Notes under the pieces: model-generated
What the model saw: only the letters and a program-made list of their open reading frames with translations
Databases searched by the model: none
Told to the model about the DNA's origin: nothing
Made by a program: the position numbers and the translations under genes
Shown: positions 9,025 to 16,992 of the stretch, in pieces
How the letters are laid out: the number at the start of each line of letters is the position of its first letter
Numbering within the stretch: the stretch's first letter is position 1
Assembly: GCA_019118465.1 (NCBI GenBank)
Contig: DWYX01000059.1
Span: 1-64,000 of the forward strand
Source: Candidatus Limosilactobacillus faecipullorum
Lineage (GTDB): Bacteria > Bacillota > Bacilli > Lactobacillales > Lactobacillaceae
Length of the DNA: 64,000 nucleotides
Direction: 5' to 3'

Positions 9025-9081
9025 AAAAAACGCAAACTTTAAATTTGGCAGTTAAGGCTCAAATTAAGTTTGCGTTTTTTA
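9025..9081. terminator. Bidirectional terminator between efp and nnrE
   Basis: AAAAAACGCAAACTT pairs with AAGTTTGCGTTTTTT, with a second inner AATTTG/CAAATT pairing in the loop. The A- and T-runs allow termination of both convergent genes. Confidence 0.85.
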
Positions 9082-9099
9082 TAATTTCAAATTATAAGC

Positions 9100-9732
9100 T
9101 TAAATATCGTAAATCCCAACTTTATCAGCAATAACAATCCGGCCAGCAAAACCTTCTCCACTAGGAGTTGTGAGGCCAAGCTTTGTGTATGCTAAAGTAA
9201 CGGTTGAAGCGGCTTTAACAGCGACGCCCATCGCTTCTCCAGTATCAGTATTTAAACCGGAAGGGATATCAACTGCAACGACTGGAGCAGGGGCTTGGTT
9301 AACGGCTTCGATAACTTCGCGGTAGTGCCCCGTAACTTCGCGGTCAATTCCAATCCCAAAGATTGCATCGACAATTAAAGTTGCATCTTTGAGAGCTGCT
9401 AAATCAGTAGTTGCCGGAATTTGATAGTAAGCACAGGTGTGTTGTTGAACCCGGTTTTCTTCAGATGCTTGGGCCGGTGGCATTACAAATAGGAGTTTGA
9501 CTGGGGTGCCGGCTAAGTGAAGGAGCCGAGCAACGGCTAAGCCATCGCCACCGTTATTTCCGTTACCGACAACAACGACGACTTGATGGCGTTTTTCCTT
9601 TGGTAAGGCTAAAATATGATCAGCGATTGCTAATGCTGCCCGTTCCATTAATACTAGCGCCGGAATTCCAACTTCATTAATGGTATGGTGATCAAGGGCG
9701 CGCATTTCTTTTGCGGTTACAACTTTTGTCAT
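9100..9732 (-). CDS. nnrE: NAD(P)H-hydrate epimerase (YjeF N-terminal domain)
   Basis: This enzyme epimerises the damaged R-form of hydrated NAD(P)H so that the ADP/ATP-dependent dehydratase can repair it. The protein has the YjeF_N Rossmann-like domain alone, with VVVGNGNNGGDGLAVARLL (substrate-binding GNGGNGGDG-type loop), VDAIFGIGI and AVDIPSGLNTDTG. At about 210 residues it lacks the C-terminal dehydratase domain, so NnrD must be encoded elsewhere. The ATG at 9732 is preferred because GAAGGG lies nine bases upstream; the track start at 9741 is immediately next to it. Confidence 0.93.
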   Translation of the reverse strand: MTKVVTAKEMRALDHHTINEVGIPALVLMERAALAIADHILALPKEKRHQVVVVVGNGNNGGDGLAVARLLHLAGTPVKLLFVMPPAQASEENRVQQHTCAYYQIPATTDLAALKDATLIVDAIFGIGIDREVTGHYREVIEAVNQAPAPVVAVDIPSGLNTDTGEAMGVAVKAASTVTLAYTKLGLTTPSGEGFAGRIVIADKVGIYDI

Positions 9733-9818
9733 CAGTTTCATCCCTTCCTTGATGTTGGTACCCTTATCTTACCACGAAATAAAGCGGTTGCAGTTATAGA
9801 AATTGAGGTTAATTTAAA

Positions 9819-10139
9819 TTGAGTAAGAAAAATCAGTATGACGTTTTAAAATTTTACGGTTTACCAGTTGAAATGGATAATTCTGGCAAATATCGAATCA
9901 AACTTGACCATGATGGATTCGCTAAAATTCATACTTGGCGAATTGGAAAGCATACGAAGGGCAAATTTACTCATCCGGGTCAATTAATGCTTACTGAGAA
10001 TAACTTAACGGTTTTAATTCTCAAGGCTGAACCAATGGCTTTTAAAGATCGCCACAGTGAAACCCCAATGCAAAGGTTCTTAACCGTTGAGGTTACCCCT
10101 GATACTTTAAAGCAAGGACAGTCTTTAATGGAGGAATAA
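9819..10139 (+). CDS. Hypothetical protein, first gene of a small operon
   Basis: This 106-residue soluble protein starts at a TTG with GAGG about 11 bases upstream. It contains no motif that I recognise; the segment WRIGKHTKGKFTHPGQLML is basic and the overall fold looks beta-rich. It ends one base before the TTG of the quinone-reductase gene, so the two are translationally coupled. Function unknown; it may act with the reductase. Confidence 0.65.
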   Translation: MSKKNQYDVLKFYGLPVEMDNSGKYRIKLDHDGFAKIHTWRIGKHTKGKFTHPGQLMLTENNLTVLILKAEPMAFKDRHSETPMQRFLTVEVTPDTLKQGQSLMEE

Positions 10140-10140
10140 T

Positions 10141-10824
10141 TTGAAAACATTAGTCGTGATCGGCCATCCTAAATTAGCCGATTCAGAAACCCAACCCTTT
10201 TTAAAACAAGTTGGTAAAAACTGGGCAACTTTTCATGAACTTGAAGCACCATTTGATGTTACTACTGAACGGCAATTAATTTGGCAAGCCGAGCGGGTAA
10301 TATTGCAGTTTCCGTTTTATTGGTACAGTGTTCCAGCAATTATGAAGCAATGGCTAGATGAAGTTTTTGACGATGAATTGCTAGGTCCCCACCATGACCG
10401 GTTAACTAATAAAGAACTTGGGGTTGTAGTTAGCTTAGGAAGGCCAATTAGCGAGTTTCAAAGCGGCCAGAAACAGGCTTTTACAATTGATGAGTACCTC
10501 CGGCCATTACAAGGGCTGGCTTTAGCAACGAAGATGAAATGGCTCTCGCCGCTGGTAGTTAGTCAATTTGTTTACCAGAGCGATTTGGCTCAGCAACAAC
10601 TAGCGATTTCTTATCAACAATACTTAGACCTACCTCAGCCAATTCATTTCAAAGACCGGGTAGCTTGGTTAGCTGAGCGATTAGAAGCAATGCAAGCTAA
10701 CACCCAAGATGAAGTGGCTCGACAAGAATTGCAACAACTAGCGTCACTGCTGCTGATGAAACAGGACCAATTAGAGGACTTAAATGATAACTTACGATTG
10801 GTTCGGGAAACGGAAGGTTTTTGA
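10141..10824 (+). CDS. NAD(P)H-dependent quinone reductase, flavodoxin fold (YwrO/KefF-like)
   Basis: This 227-residue protein has the flavodoxin-like fold of the NQO1/YwrO/KefF group. VVIGHPKLADSETQ near the N-terminus is the FMN phosphate-binding loop, and LQFPFYWYSVPAIMKQWLDEV is the strongly conserved flavin-binding stretch of the family. It should reduce quinones, nitro- or azo-compounds with NAD(P)H. The C-terminal 45 residues are a Gln/Leu-rich helical extension beyond the usual domain. The TTG start follows GGAGGAATAAT. It sits between two small unknown genes in an apparent three-gene operon. Confidence 0.85.
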   Translation: MKTLVVIGHPKLADSETQPFLKQVGKNWATFHELEAPFDVTTERQLIWQAERVILQFPFYWYSVPAIMKQWLDEVFDDELLGPHHDRLTNKELGVVVSLGRPISEFQSGQKQAFTIDEYLRPLQGLALATKMKWLSPLVVSQFVYQSDLAQQQLAISYQQYLDLPQPIHFKDRVAWLAERLEAMQANTQDEVARQELQQLASLLLMKQDQLEDLNDNLRLVRETEGF

Positions 10825-10826
10825 GA

Positions 10827-10997
10827 ATGGACGAGTGGACAGATAAAACTCTAAAAGACTTAGAGCAACGTTTGCCAAATTACCTTAATCAAGCAACTCT
10901 AGGTGAATTAAGGCGGCTGTTGGTGGAACAAACTAAAAGAATCGATCGGGCAGAAGGTGAGCTCGACGGTCGGGCGTGGAGTAAACAAAATTGGTAA
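10827..10997 (+). CDS. Small hypothetical protein missing from the ORF track
   Basis: A 56-codon ORF starts with ATG two bases after the quinone-reductase stop and reads MDEWTDKTLKDLEQ... to ...GRAWSKQNW. It is helical and charged (many Lys, Glu, Arg and Leu), with no membrane segment. Tight spacing with the upstream gene suggests translational coupling; the purine-rich end of the upstream gene (GGAAGG) could serve as its ribosome binding site. No homolog is recognised. It is below the length cut-off of the track. Confidence 0.5.
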   Translation: MDEWTDKTLKDLEQRLPNYLNQATLGELRRLLVEQTKRIDRAEGELDGRAWSKQNW

Positions 10998-11085
10998 AAA
11001 GCGAACGATTGTTGTGCTCTGAAAGATAAAAGTCCCTTTATAATTGGTAATTAACGAAAAAATTTAAATAAAGTTCCAATTTTTC

Positions 11086-11114
11086 TTTACAAAGTTAAGC
11101 GAATATTATAAGAT
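11086..11114 (+). promoter_or_regulatory. Probable promoter of the purine permease, with a possible PurBox
   Basis: TTTACA (11086-11091) and TAAGAT (11109-11114) are 17 bases apart. GCGAATATTATAA within it resembles the CGAAC-containing PurR box of Firmicutes, and a second inverted half (TTCG, 11131-11134) follows; the box assignment is weak. Confidence 0.4.
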
Positions 11115-11158
11115 AGCTTCTGTAATTTTGTTCGTGAAAACGGAAAGGGAGAAAGATT

Positions 11159-12469
11159 GTGACTTGGCTTAATCGCTATTTTGAATTAGACAAACTTAGT
11201 ACAACCGTTAGGAGAGAAATTTTAGCGGGGATAACGACTTTCATTTCAATGTCGTATATTCTTTTTGTAAATCCGAACGTTCTTGGGGCAGCTAAGATGA
11301 ATGCTGGGGCGGTCTTTACAGCAACAGCTCTGGCAAGTGCTTTAGGGTGTTTTTTGATGGGCTTTTTGGCCCGTTATCCAATCGCAACGGCGCCAGCGCT
11401 CGGGATTAATGCCTTTTTCTCTTACTCAGTTGTCATTGGAATGGGAGTTAACTGGCAAACGGCCTTAGCGGGGGTATTTGTTGCCTCCTTGATCTTCCTT
11501 TTGATCACGGTTTTTAAGTTGCGGGAAATGATTATTAATGCCATTCCAAGTGATTTAAAGTATGCTATTTCGAGTGGGATTGGTTTGTTTATTGCTTTTC
11601 TGGGGCTTCACCAAGGGGGCTTGGTTGTTGCTAATAAGTCTACGGTGGTTGGCTTAGGTTCCTTTACGACGCCAACGACTTGGTTAACTATTTTTGGGTT
11701 GATTATTACGGCAATTTTAATGATCCGGAAGGTTCCGGGAGCGATCTTCATTGGGATGTTTTTAACCTCAATTTTGGGACTGGTGACTGGGCTAATTAAA
11801 ATGCCAGCGCACTTAGTTTCCGGAGCGCCAAGTCTGGCCCCAACATTTGGGGTTGCTGTTAAGCACGTCGGGGCAATTAGTACCCCTCAAATGTGGGTTG
11901 TGGTCTTAACCTTCCTATTAGTAACCTTCTTTGATACGGCGGGGACCTTGGTTGGACTTGCCCAACAAGCTGGTTTTATGAAGAACAACCAAATGCCACG
12001 GGTCGGCAAGGCTTTAATGTCAGATTCTACGGCGATGTTAGCTGGTTCATTACTCGGAACTTCACCAGTGGGAGCTTATGTTGAATCATCTGCTGGGATC
12101 GCAGTTGGTGGTCGTTCGGGATTAACCGCTATTGTGACCGGAGTTTGTTTCTTAATTGGAATGTTATTCTCGCCATTGTTAACGGTGGTAACGGACCAAG
12201 TAACAGCACCAGCTTTGATCATCGTTGGGGTTTTGATGGCTCAATCGCTTAAGTATGTTGATTGGGGACATTTGGAAGTTGCCATTCCTTCATTCTTAAT
12301 TGTTTTAGGAATGCCTTTAACCTACAGTATTTCAGATGGGATGGCGCTTGGGTTAATTACCTACCCAATTTGCATGATTGCAGCAAAGCGGGGGCGGGAA
12401 GTTCACCCGATTATGTATGGTCTCTTCTTTATCTTCATTATCTTTATGTGGGTATTGACGGTCGGCTAA
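11159..12469 (+). CDS. NCS2-family purine (adenine/guanine/hypoxanthine) permease
   Basis: This 436-residue polytopic protein belongs to the AzgA/PbuG branch of the NCS2 (NAT) transporters, which import adenine, guanine or hypoxanthine by proton symport. Family features are TTFISMSYILFVNPNVL near the N-terminus, the SALGCFLMG and APALGINAFFSY stretches, FFDTAGTLVGLAQQAG, and GTSPVGAYVESSAGIAVGGRSGLT. About 12-14 membrane helices are evident. The GTG start is preceded by AAAGGGAGAAAG. A single-gene unit is likely, with a promoter upstream and a terminator behind. Confidence 0.93.
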   Translation: MTWLNRYFELDKLSTTVRREILAGITTFISMSYILFVNPNVLGAAKMNAGAVFTATALASALGCFLMGFLARYPIATAPALGINAFFSYSVVIGMGVNWQTALAGVFVASLIFLLITVFKLREMIINAIPSDLKYAISSGIGLFIAFLGLHQGGLVVANKSTVVGLGSFTTPTTWLTIFGLIITAILMIRKVPGAIFIGMFLTSILGLVTGLIKMPAHLVSGAPSLAPTFGVAVKHVGAISTPQMWVVVLTFLLVTFFDTAGTLVGLAQQAGFMKNNQMPRVGKALMSDSTAMLAGSLLGTSPVGAYVESSAGIAVGGRSGLTAIVTGVCFLIGMLFSPLLTVVTDQVTAPALIIVGVLMAQSLKYVDWGHLEVAIPSFLIVLGMPLTYSISDGMALGLITYPICMIAAKRGREVHPIMYGLFFIFIIFMWVLTVG

Positions 12470-12485
12470 TTATTAATAAAGTTAG

Positions 12486-12526
12486 AAAGAGTGCAGTGAG
12501 CCGGAGGTTTGCGAGCACTCTTTTTT
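12486..12526 (+). terminator. Terminator of the purine permease gene
   Basis: AAAGAGTGC pairs with GCACTCTTT across a loop of about 20 bases, followed by six T residues. Confidence 0.8.
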
Positions 12527-12585
12527 AATTTTAGTGCTTCTTCGTTATAATAGAACTTAGACAAAAAATTAACGGAGGGATTGAA

Positions 12586-14481
12586 ATGGCAGTTAATTTA
12601 GAAGCTGTACGTCAAGATCTGTATGAAGCAGTAAATGGTGATTGGGTGGCCCAAGCCAAAATCCCAGCGGATAAACCGGCAACTGGGGGTTTTAATGATT
12701 TAGTTGATGAAATCGAAGAAACCTTAATGGCCGATTTAGACCAAATGGAAAAAGAAGCGCCTACGGATCCTAAGTTGGCGGAGGCCGTTAAACTCTATAC
12801 TTTGACAAAGGACTTTGACCGACGGGAAAAGGAAGGAACGGTTCCTTTGAAAGCTCGCTTAGCGGAACTTGAAAAACTACAAAGTTATCAAGATGTACAG
12901 GAACACCTTGTTAATTGGGCGCTTGAAGGTGATGCCTCACCAGTTAGTTTTGATGTTGATGCTGATATGAAAAACGCAACGGTTAATGCCTTATTTGCAG
13001 GAGCGCCAGGACTAATTTTGCCAGATAAGACTTACTATGCTAAGGATAATCCGCAAGGCCCACAACTCTTGGCTTTATGGAAACAAATGGTTTTAAAGTT
13101 GTTGGTAAAGCTTGATTACCAAGAGGCAAGTGCTAAAGACTTAATTGAAAAAGCGGTCGCCTTTGATGCTTTAATTGTTCCCCATGTTAAGAGTAGTGAA
13201 GAAGCAGCGGACTACAGTAAGATGTACAATCCCCAAAGCTTTGATGAATTTGTAGCCCATACGGATCAGCTCGATTTTAGCCAAGTAATTACAAGTTTAG
13301 TGGCAACTAAACCAAGTCAAATCATTGTGACTGAACCAGCCTATTACGAAGCCTTAAATGACATTTTAAAGGGTCACTTTACTGAATTTAAGGCTTGGCT
13401 TTTAGTTAACCGAGTAACGGGGGAAGCTGGACTCTTAAGTGATGACTTCCGGATCCTTGCCGGTGAATACGGTCGGGCGCTTTCTGGAAAGAAGGAAGCG
13501 CCAAACCAACAAAAGTATGCTTACCGCCTTATTAACGGAATGTTTAACCAAGTCGTCGGTGCCTACTATGCTCGCAAATATTTCGGTGCCGATGCTAAGG
13601 CTGACGTTGAACACATGGTTCGCCAAATGATTAGCGTTTACGAAGAACGGTTAAAGAAGAACGATTGGCTAAGCCCGGAGACTCGTGAAAAAGCCATTAC
13701 GAAGCTTGAACATTTAGGGGTTCAAGTGGGTTATCCAGATAAGATCCCAGCGGTTTACGATCATCTTAAGGTTGATCCAACTAAGTCTTTATTGGAAAAC
13801 CTCGTGATTATGAGTAGGATTGTCGCTCGCAATCAATTTGCTCACTTTGGTAAGCCGGTTGATCGGATGCGGTGGGAAATGAGTCCTGCAACGGTTAACG
13901 CTTATTTCCATCCTTTTAAGAACGTTATTGTTTTCCCGGCAGCTGTTCTTCAAGCGCCATTTTATAGTTTGAAACAAAGCAGTAGTCAAAATTATGGCGG
14001 AATTGGGGCGGTAATTGCTCATGAAATTTCGCATGCTTTTGACAACAATGGTTCCTTATTTGATGAATATGGGAATTTAAATAACTGGTGGACGAAAGAG
14101 GATGCGGCTCACTTTAAGGAATTGGCTCAAGCGATGATTGATGAGTTTGATGGGTTGCCGTTTGCCGGTCAGAAAGTAAATGGGAAGCTAACCGTTTCGG
14201 AAAACATTGCTGATGCTGGCGGCTTGAGTTGTGCTCTGAGTGCGGCTAAAAAAGAAGGTGATTTTGATGCACAAGCCTTCTTTATTAATTGGGCTCGGAT
14301 TTGGCGGACTAAGGCTCGGAAAGAGTACCAACAATTACTGCTCTCAATTGATGTTCATGCGCCTCAAAAATTACGGGCAAACGTCCAAGTTAAGAATTTA
14401 GCAGATTTCTATGAAGCTTTTAATATTCAATCAGATGATCCGATGTACTTGGCTCCAGAAAAACGGGTTACCATTTGGTGA
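12586..14481 (+). CDS. pepO: Neprilysin-like oligo-endopeptidase PepO (M13)
   Basis: PepO is a zinc endopeptidase that trims oligopeptides inside lactic acid bacteria. The 631-residue length and lack of a signal peptide match intracellular PepO. The zinc-binding HExxH is HEISH in AVIAHEISHAFDNNG at about residue 478, and the third zinc ligand lies in ENIADAGGL about 60 residues later. The conserved substrate-binding HAPxKLR stretch appears as VHAPQKLRANV and the C-terminus ends in Trp as usual. The ATG has GGAGGGATTGAA upstream. The macrodomain gene begins immediately after the stop. Confidence 0.95.
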   Translation: MAVNLEAVRQDLYEAVNGDWVAQAKIPADKPATGGFNDLVDEIEETLMADLDQMEKEAPTDPKLAEAVKLYTLTKDFDRREKEGTVPLKARLAELEKLQSYQDVQEHLVNWALEGDASPVSFDVDADMKNATVNALFAGAPGLILPDKTYYAKDNPQGPQLLALWKQMVLKLLVKLDYQEASAKDLIEKAVAFDALIVPHVKSSEEAADYSKMYNPQSFDEFVAHTDQLDFSQVITSLVATKPSQIIVTEPAYYEALNDILKGHFTEFKAWLLVNRVTGEAGLLSDDFRILAGEYGRALSGKKEAPNQQKYAYRLINGMFNQVVGAYYARKYFGADAKADVEHMVRQMISVYEERLKKNDWLSPETREKAITKLEHLGVQVGYPDKIPAVYDHLKVDPTKSLLENLVIMSRIVARNQFAHFGKPVDRMRWEMSPATVNAYFHPFKNVIVFPAAVLQAPFYSLKQSSSQNYGGIGAVIAHEISHAFDNNGSLFDEYGNLNNWWTKEDAAHFKELAQAMIDEFDGLPFAGQKVNGKLTVSENIADAGGLSCALSAAKKEGDFDAQAFFINWARIWRTKARKEYQQLLLSIDVHAPQKLRANVQVKNLADFYEAFNIQSDDPMYLAPEKRVTIW

Positions 14482-14486
14482 TCAAG

Positions 14487-14993
14487 ATGGTTAAATTAAA
14501 AGTTAAACTTGGCGATATCACTAAGGAAAAAGTTGACGCTATCGTTAATGCGGCCAACACAACCTTGCTCGGTGGTGGTGGAGTTGATGGGGCAATTCAC
14601 CGGGCGGCTGGTCCAGCATTGAATGTTGCTTGCGCTCGTTTTCACGGTTGTTCAACTGGGGAGGCGCGAATTACTCCCGGTTTTGAATTGCCAGCTCGCT
14701 ATATTATTCATACGCCAGGGCCAATTTGGCAGGGTGGCAATCATGGGGAAGCAACCTTACTGGCTAATTCGTATCGGAATAGTTTGAAGTTAGCAATTGA
14801 AAATGATTGCCAAACGGTCGCTTTCCCTTCGATTAGCACGGGGGTCTATGCTTATCCCTTGGCTCAAGCAGCCCAAATTGCAGTGAAAACGATCCAAACT
14901 GTTTTAAAGCAACAGCCACAACTTGAAGTGACAATGGTTTGCTTTGATTCAAAAACCTATCAAGCTTACTTAGATGCGTTGAATGAAAAATAA
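14487..14993 (+). CDS. Macrodomain protein, probable O-acetyl-ADP-ribose deacetylase (YmdB-like)
   Basis: The protein of about 168 residues is a single macrodomain that binds ADP-ribose and probably removes acetyl groups from O-acetyl-ADP-ribose or ADP-ribose from proteins. The signature regions are DAIVNAANTTLLGGGGVDGAIHRAAG (loop 1, with the catalytic Asn and Asp positions) and FPSISTGVYAYPLAQAA (loop 2). The ATG at 14487 lies five bases after the pepO stop, with GGTGAT as a modest ribosome binding site; the track start is an upstream TTG that overlaps pepO. Co-transcription with pepO is likely. No sirtuin gene is in the window. Confidence 0.9.
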   Translation: MVKLKVKLGDITKEKVDAIVNAANTTLLGGGGVDGAIHRAAGPALNVACARFHGCSTGEARITPGFELPARYIIHTPGPIWQGGNHGEATLLANSYRNSLKLAIENDCQTVAFPSISTGVYAYPLAQAAQIAVKTIQTVLKQQPQLEVTMVCFDSKTYQAYLDALNEK

Positions 14994-14997
14994 AAAA

Positions 14998-15030
14998 GCA
15001 GAGGATTCCAAGTTATGGAACTCCTCTGCC
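14998..15030. terminator. Terminator between the macrodomain gene and the PnuC gene
   Basis: GCAGAGGATTCCA pairs with TGGAACTCCTCTGC around a short loop, with T-rich flanks on the plus strand and six A residues before it on the other side. The converging genes can share it. Confidence 0.75.
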
Positions 15031-15032
15031 TT

Positions 15033-15048
15033 TGTTTCACATGAAACA
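15033..15048. promoter_or_regulatory. parS-like palindrome
   Basis: TGTTTCACATGAAACA differs at a single base from the Firmicute parS consensus TGTTTCACGTGAAACA bound by ParB/Spo0J. The outer seven bases on each side are perfectly inverted; the change is in the central CACGTG, which becomes CACATG. It lies in the convergent gap between the macrodomain gene and the PnuC gene. It may be a real, weaker ParB nucleation site or a coincidence; no origin or parAB genes are in the window. Confidence 0.55.
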
Positions 15049-15051
15049 TAA

Positions 15052-15801
15052 CTATTCTAAGCCAATTGATTTGGCATAGGCGCTTTCTTGGGTAGCTACC
15101 CGTTGCCGTTCTTTTTCGTTATACCATGGTGAAATGGTAAAGGCTAAAATATCATTAATTAGGTAAATGGAACTGTTAATTGCCATTGCAAGGGTTGCAG
15201 AACCTTGGCGGAATGAAACGAACCAAAGAACTAACTGGGCAAGGCCAGAAGCTAGCCACCAGAAGTATTGGTTGTTAAAGCGCAAGAAGCAGATCACACC
15301 AGCAGTTAAACTAATTGAGAAGCTAATCGCATCAATCCATGGTCGAGGGTCATCGGTAAAACGACCGATAAGACTTCCTGATACTAGATAAACCACAATG
15401 GTTGCGAGAATTGCAATTGTCCAACTTTTAGCAGTAAAATGGCGAATCTTAGCAGCCATGTTAACGTTCCAGTTAGCAGAAAGAAGAACCGGAATGTCTA
15501 AGGTAATAACATAGGCAAGTTGTTCAAGAATACTAAGGTAATTTTTAGCGTTTAAGCCCGCAATAATAAAGCAAATTGCTGATAGGATTCCAAGCCAGCC
15601 ATTAACGGACTTAGCAGCGTTAATGGCTAATACGCATAGAACCCCAAGGGTCGTACCAATAAAAGTGATTACGGTCACCCAAGTGATTGGGGCATTCACT
15701 AAGTTCATTAGTTGACAACCAAGGCTAAAGTAAAATAGATAATAGTTTTGCTTGGGCCAACCTTTTAATTGGTGGGTTAGGAAATTAATATAATTTGTCA
15801 C
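15052..15801 (-). CDS. PnuC-family nucleoside transporter, possibly PnuN (deoxynucleosides)
   Basis: This 249-residue membrane protein belongs to the PnuC family, facilitators that move unphosphorylated vitamin-type nucleosides which are then trapped by a kinase. Seven to eight hydrophobic segments, the aromatic stretch YFWWLASGLAQLVLWF and a C-terminal NDILAFTISPWYNEKER match the family. Classical PnuC takes nicotinamide riboside; relatives take thiamine (PnuT), riboflavin (PnuX) or deoxynucleosides (PnuN). The leader carries two NrdR-box-like sites and no riboswitch-like element, which favours PnuN. No nadR-type kinase is adjacent. The GTG start has AGAGG about ten bases upstream. Confidence 0.85.
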   Translation of the reverse strand: MTNYINFLTHQLKGWPKQNYYLFYFSLGCQLMNLVNAPITWVTVITFIGTTLGVLCVLAINAAKSVNGWLGILSAICFIIAGLNAKNYLSILEQLAYVITLDIPVLLSANWNVNMAAKIRHFTAKSWTIAILATIVVYLVSGSLIGRFTDDPRPWIDAISFSISLTAGVICFLRFNNQYFWWLASGLAQLVLWFVSFRQGSATLAMAINSSIYLINDILAFTISPWYNEKERQRVATQESAYAKSIGLE

Positions 15802-15821
15802 TCGTCATCATCCTCTTTTCT

Positions 15822-15837
15822 CTTCTATATCTTGTGT
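15822..15837 (-). promoter_or_regulatory. Candidate NrdR box 2 (proximal)
   Basis: Read on the minus strand this is ACACAAGATATAGAAG, matching the NrdR consensus acaCwAtATaTwGtgt at 12 of 16 positions. It lies 30 bp from the second box, close to the usual tandem spacing of three helical turns. Confidence 0.5.
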
Positions 15838-15851
15838 TTTGATTTGATAAT

Positions 15852-15867
15852 ACACAAGATTTTGTGT
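15852..15867 (-). promoter_or_regulatory. Candidate NrdR box 1 (distal)
   Basis: ACACAAAATCTTGTGT on the minus strand matches the NrdR consensus at 14 of 16 positions and is palindromic in its outer six bases. NrdR represses ribonucleotide reductase and linked deoxynucleotide genes when dATP is high. Confidence 0.55.
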
Positions 15868-15886
15868 CTAAAAGACGACGAAAACT

Positions 15887-15914
15887 AGTATAACAGTTTG
15901 AATTTAGAAAACAA
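15887..15914 (-). promoter_or_regulatory. Probable promoter of the PnuC-family gene
   Basis: On the minus strand TTGTTT and TATACT are 16 bases apart. A start about seven bases downstream would put both NrdR-like boxes in the early transcribed region, so repression would work by blocking or by an overlapping second promoter. Confidence 0.4.
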
Positions 15915-16013
15915 GAAGATTTGCATTGATTAATCTAGTGATATGTTATAATCACTGCTTACTTAGATTTAATGAAAACATTTTCTTTTAAAATCAAAAA
16001 GTTTTTCAGCCAA

Positions 16014-16499
16014 TTAATTTTCTTGGTTAGCTAATCGAATGTTAAGGATTTTAACTTGATAATTACCATCAGGAGCTGAAACGGTAACCGTTGCGCCTAC
16101 TTGCTGATGACTAAGGGCATTGCCGAGTGGTGAATCAAAAGCAAGTTTGTTAGTTTGAAGATCAGCTTCTTGGCGTCCAACTAATTGGTATTCGATTTGA
16201 CTATGATCGTCCAAAAATTCAATGGTTACGAAGCTACCGAGATCAACTTTACCGTCTTCTCTAGGAATGATAATTTGAGCGTATTTAAGCTGTTTATCAA
16301 GATAACGAAGCCGACTTTCCAAGTGACGTAAGTCCCGTTTAGCACTACTGTATTCTGTGTTTTCGGAAAGATCGCCTAAAGCGCGCGCGGCTTTCAAGCG
16401 AGCGATTAGGGTTGGTCGTTTTTGCTTTAGTTCTTCAATTTGGGTTTCAATCTCGTGATACCCAGTTGGAGTCATTTTTTGAAAATAAATTTCTGCCAT
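16014..16499 (-). CDS. GreA/GreB-family transcription elongation factor
   Basis: Gre factors rescue backtracked RNA polymerase by stimulating transcript cleavage. The protein is 161 residues from the ATG at 16499 (MAEIYFQKMTPTGY), which follows GAGGTGGAAAAG; the track start 29 codons earlier is spurious. An N-terminal coiled coil with the tip signature ARALGDLSENTEYSSAKRDL carries the acidic residues needed for cleavage, and the C-terminal FKBP-like domain contains SPLGNALSHQQVGATVTV. The sequence is more divergent than the usual GreA and is probably the second Gre paralog seen in lactobacilli. It is divergent from the small gene at 16.6 kb. Confidence 0.85.
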   Translation of the reverse strand: MAEIYFQKMTPTGYHEIETQIEELKQKRPTLIARLKAARALGDLSENTEYSSAKRDLRHLESRLRYLDKQLKYAQIIIPREDGKVDLGSFVTIEFLDDHSQIEYQLVGRQEADLQTNKLAFDSPLGNALSHQQVGATVTVSAPDGNYQVKILNIRLANQEN

Positions 16500-16575
16500 T
16501 CTTTTCCACCTCAATTTGTTTTCACCACAATTATGGTAAGATGGAAGGCGGAAAACAAGTGGAAGGGAGAAAATT

Positions 16576-16899
16576 ATGAGTGTCACAGTACCGGAGAATA
16601 TGGAAGAAGTTGCAATGAAGATTGCGCAACATCAAGTCCGTGGTGAACAGCTAACGGTTCAGAAAGTAATTGAAGATGCAGTAAAAGAAATTCTACAAGC
16701 CTTTATGGATGAAGCTTTGGAAGGCCATTATGATGACGTTAAACTTGAGGGCCAGACATTAGTGGTTTATGACTTCATGGGTAAGGAGGAAGGCCAGGTT
16801 ACGCCAGAAAAGGATTGGGTAACGGACTTTCAAGTAGATGCGGATGCAGTGATTGATCGCCTAGAGGAAGCTGTTGGAAAAATTGTGCGGGGACGATAA
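16576..16899 (+). CDS. Hypothetical small protein
   Basis: This 107-residue acidic, helical protein is not recognised. The ATG has GGAAGGGAGAAAATT upstream. It begins as if it contained a short amphipathic helix pair (VPENMEEVAMKIAQHQVR) and ends with another (ADAVIDRLEEAVGKIV). There are no membrane segments, cysteines or catalytic-looking motifs. It is divergent from the Gre factor and lies just upstream of the amino acid ABC operon, which has its own promoter, so a functional link is not implied. Confidence 0.6.
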   Translation: MSVTVPENMEEVAMKIAQHQVRGEQLTVQKVIEDAVKEILQAFMDEALEGHYDDVKLEGQTLVVYDFMGKEEGQVTPEKDWVTDFQVDADAVIDRLEEAVGKIVRGR

Positions 16900-16915
16900 A
16901 ATCAGTTCCTTTTGC

Positions 16916-16944
16916 TTGACCTTTCTTAAGGCTTTCGTTAAAAT
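16916..16944 (+). promoter_or_regulatory. Promoter of the amino acid ABC operon
   Basis: TTGACC and TAAAAT are separated by exactly 17 bases, about 50 bp upstream of the start codon of the binding-protein gene. Confidence 0.7.
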
Positions 16945-16992
16945 TAACTTATTATTTGTAAGTTTTTTAAATTTGAAGGAGGATTTTTCCCG

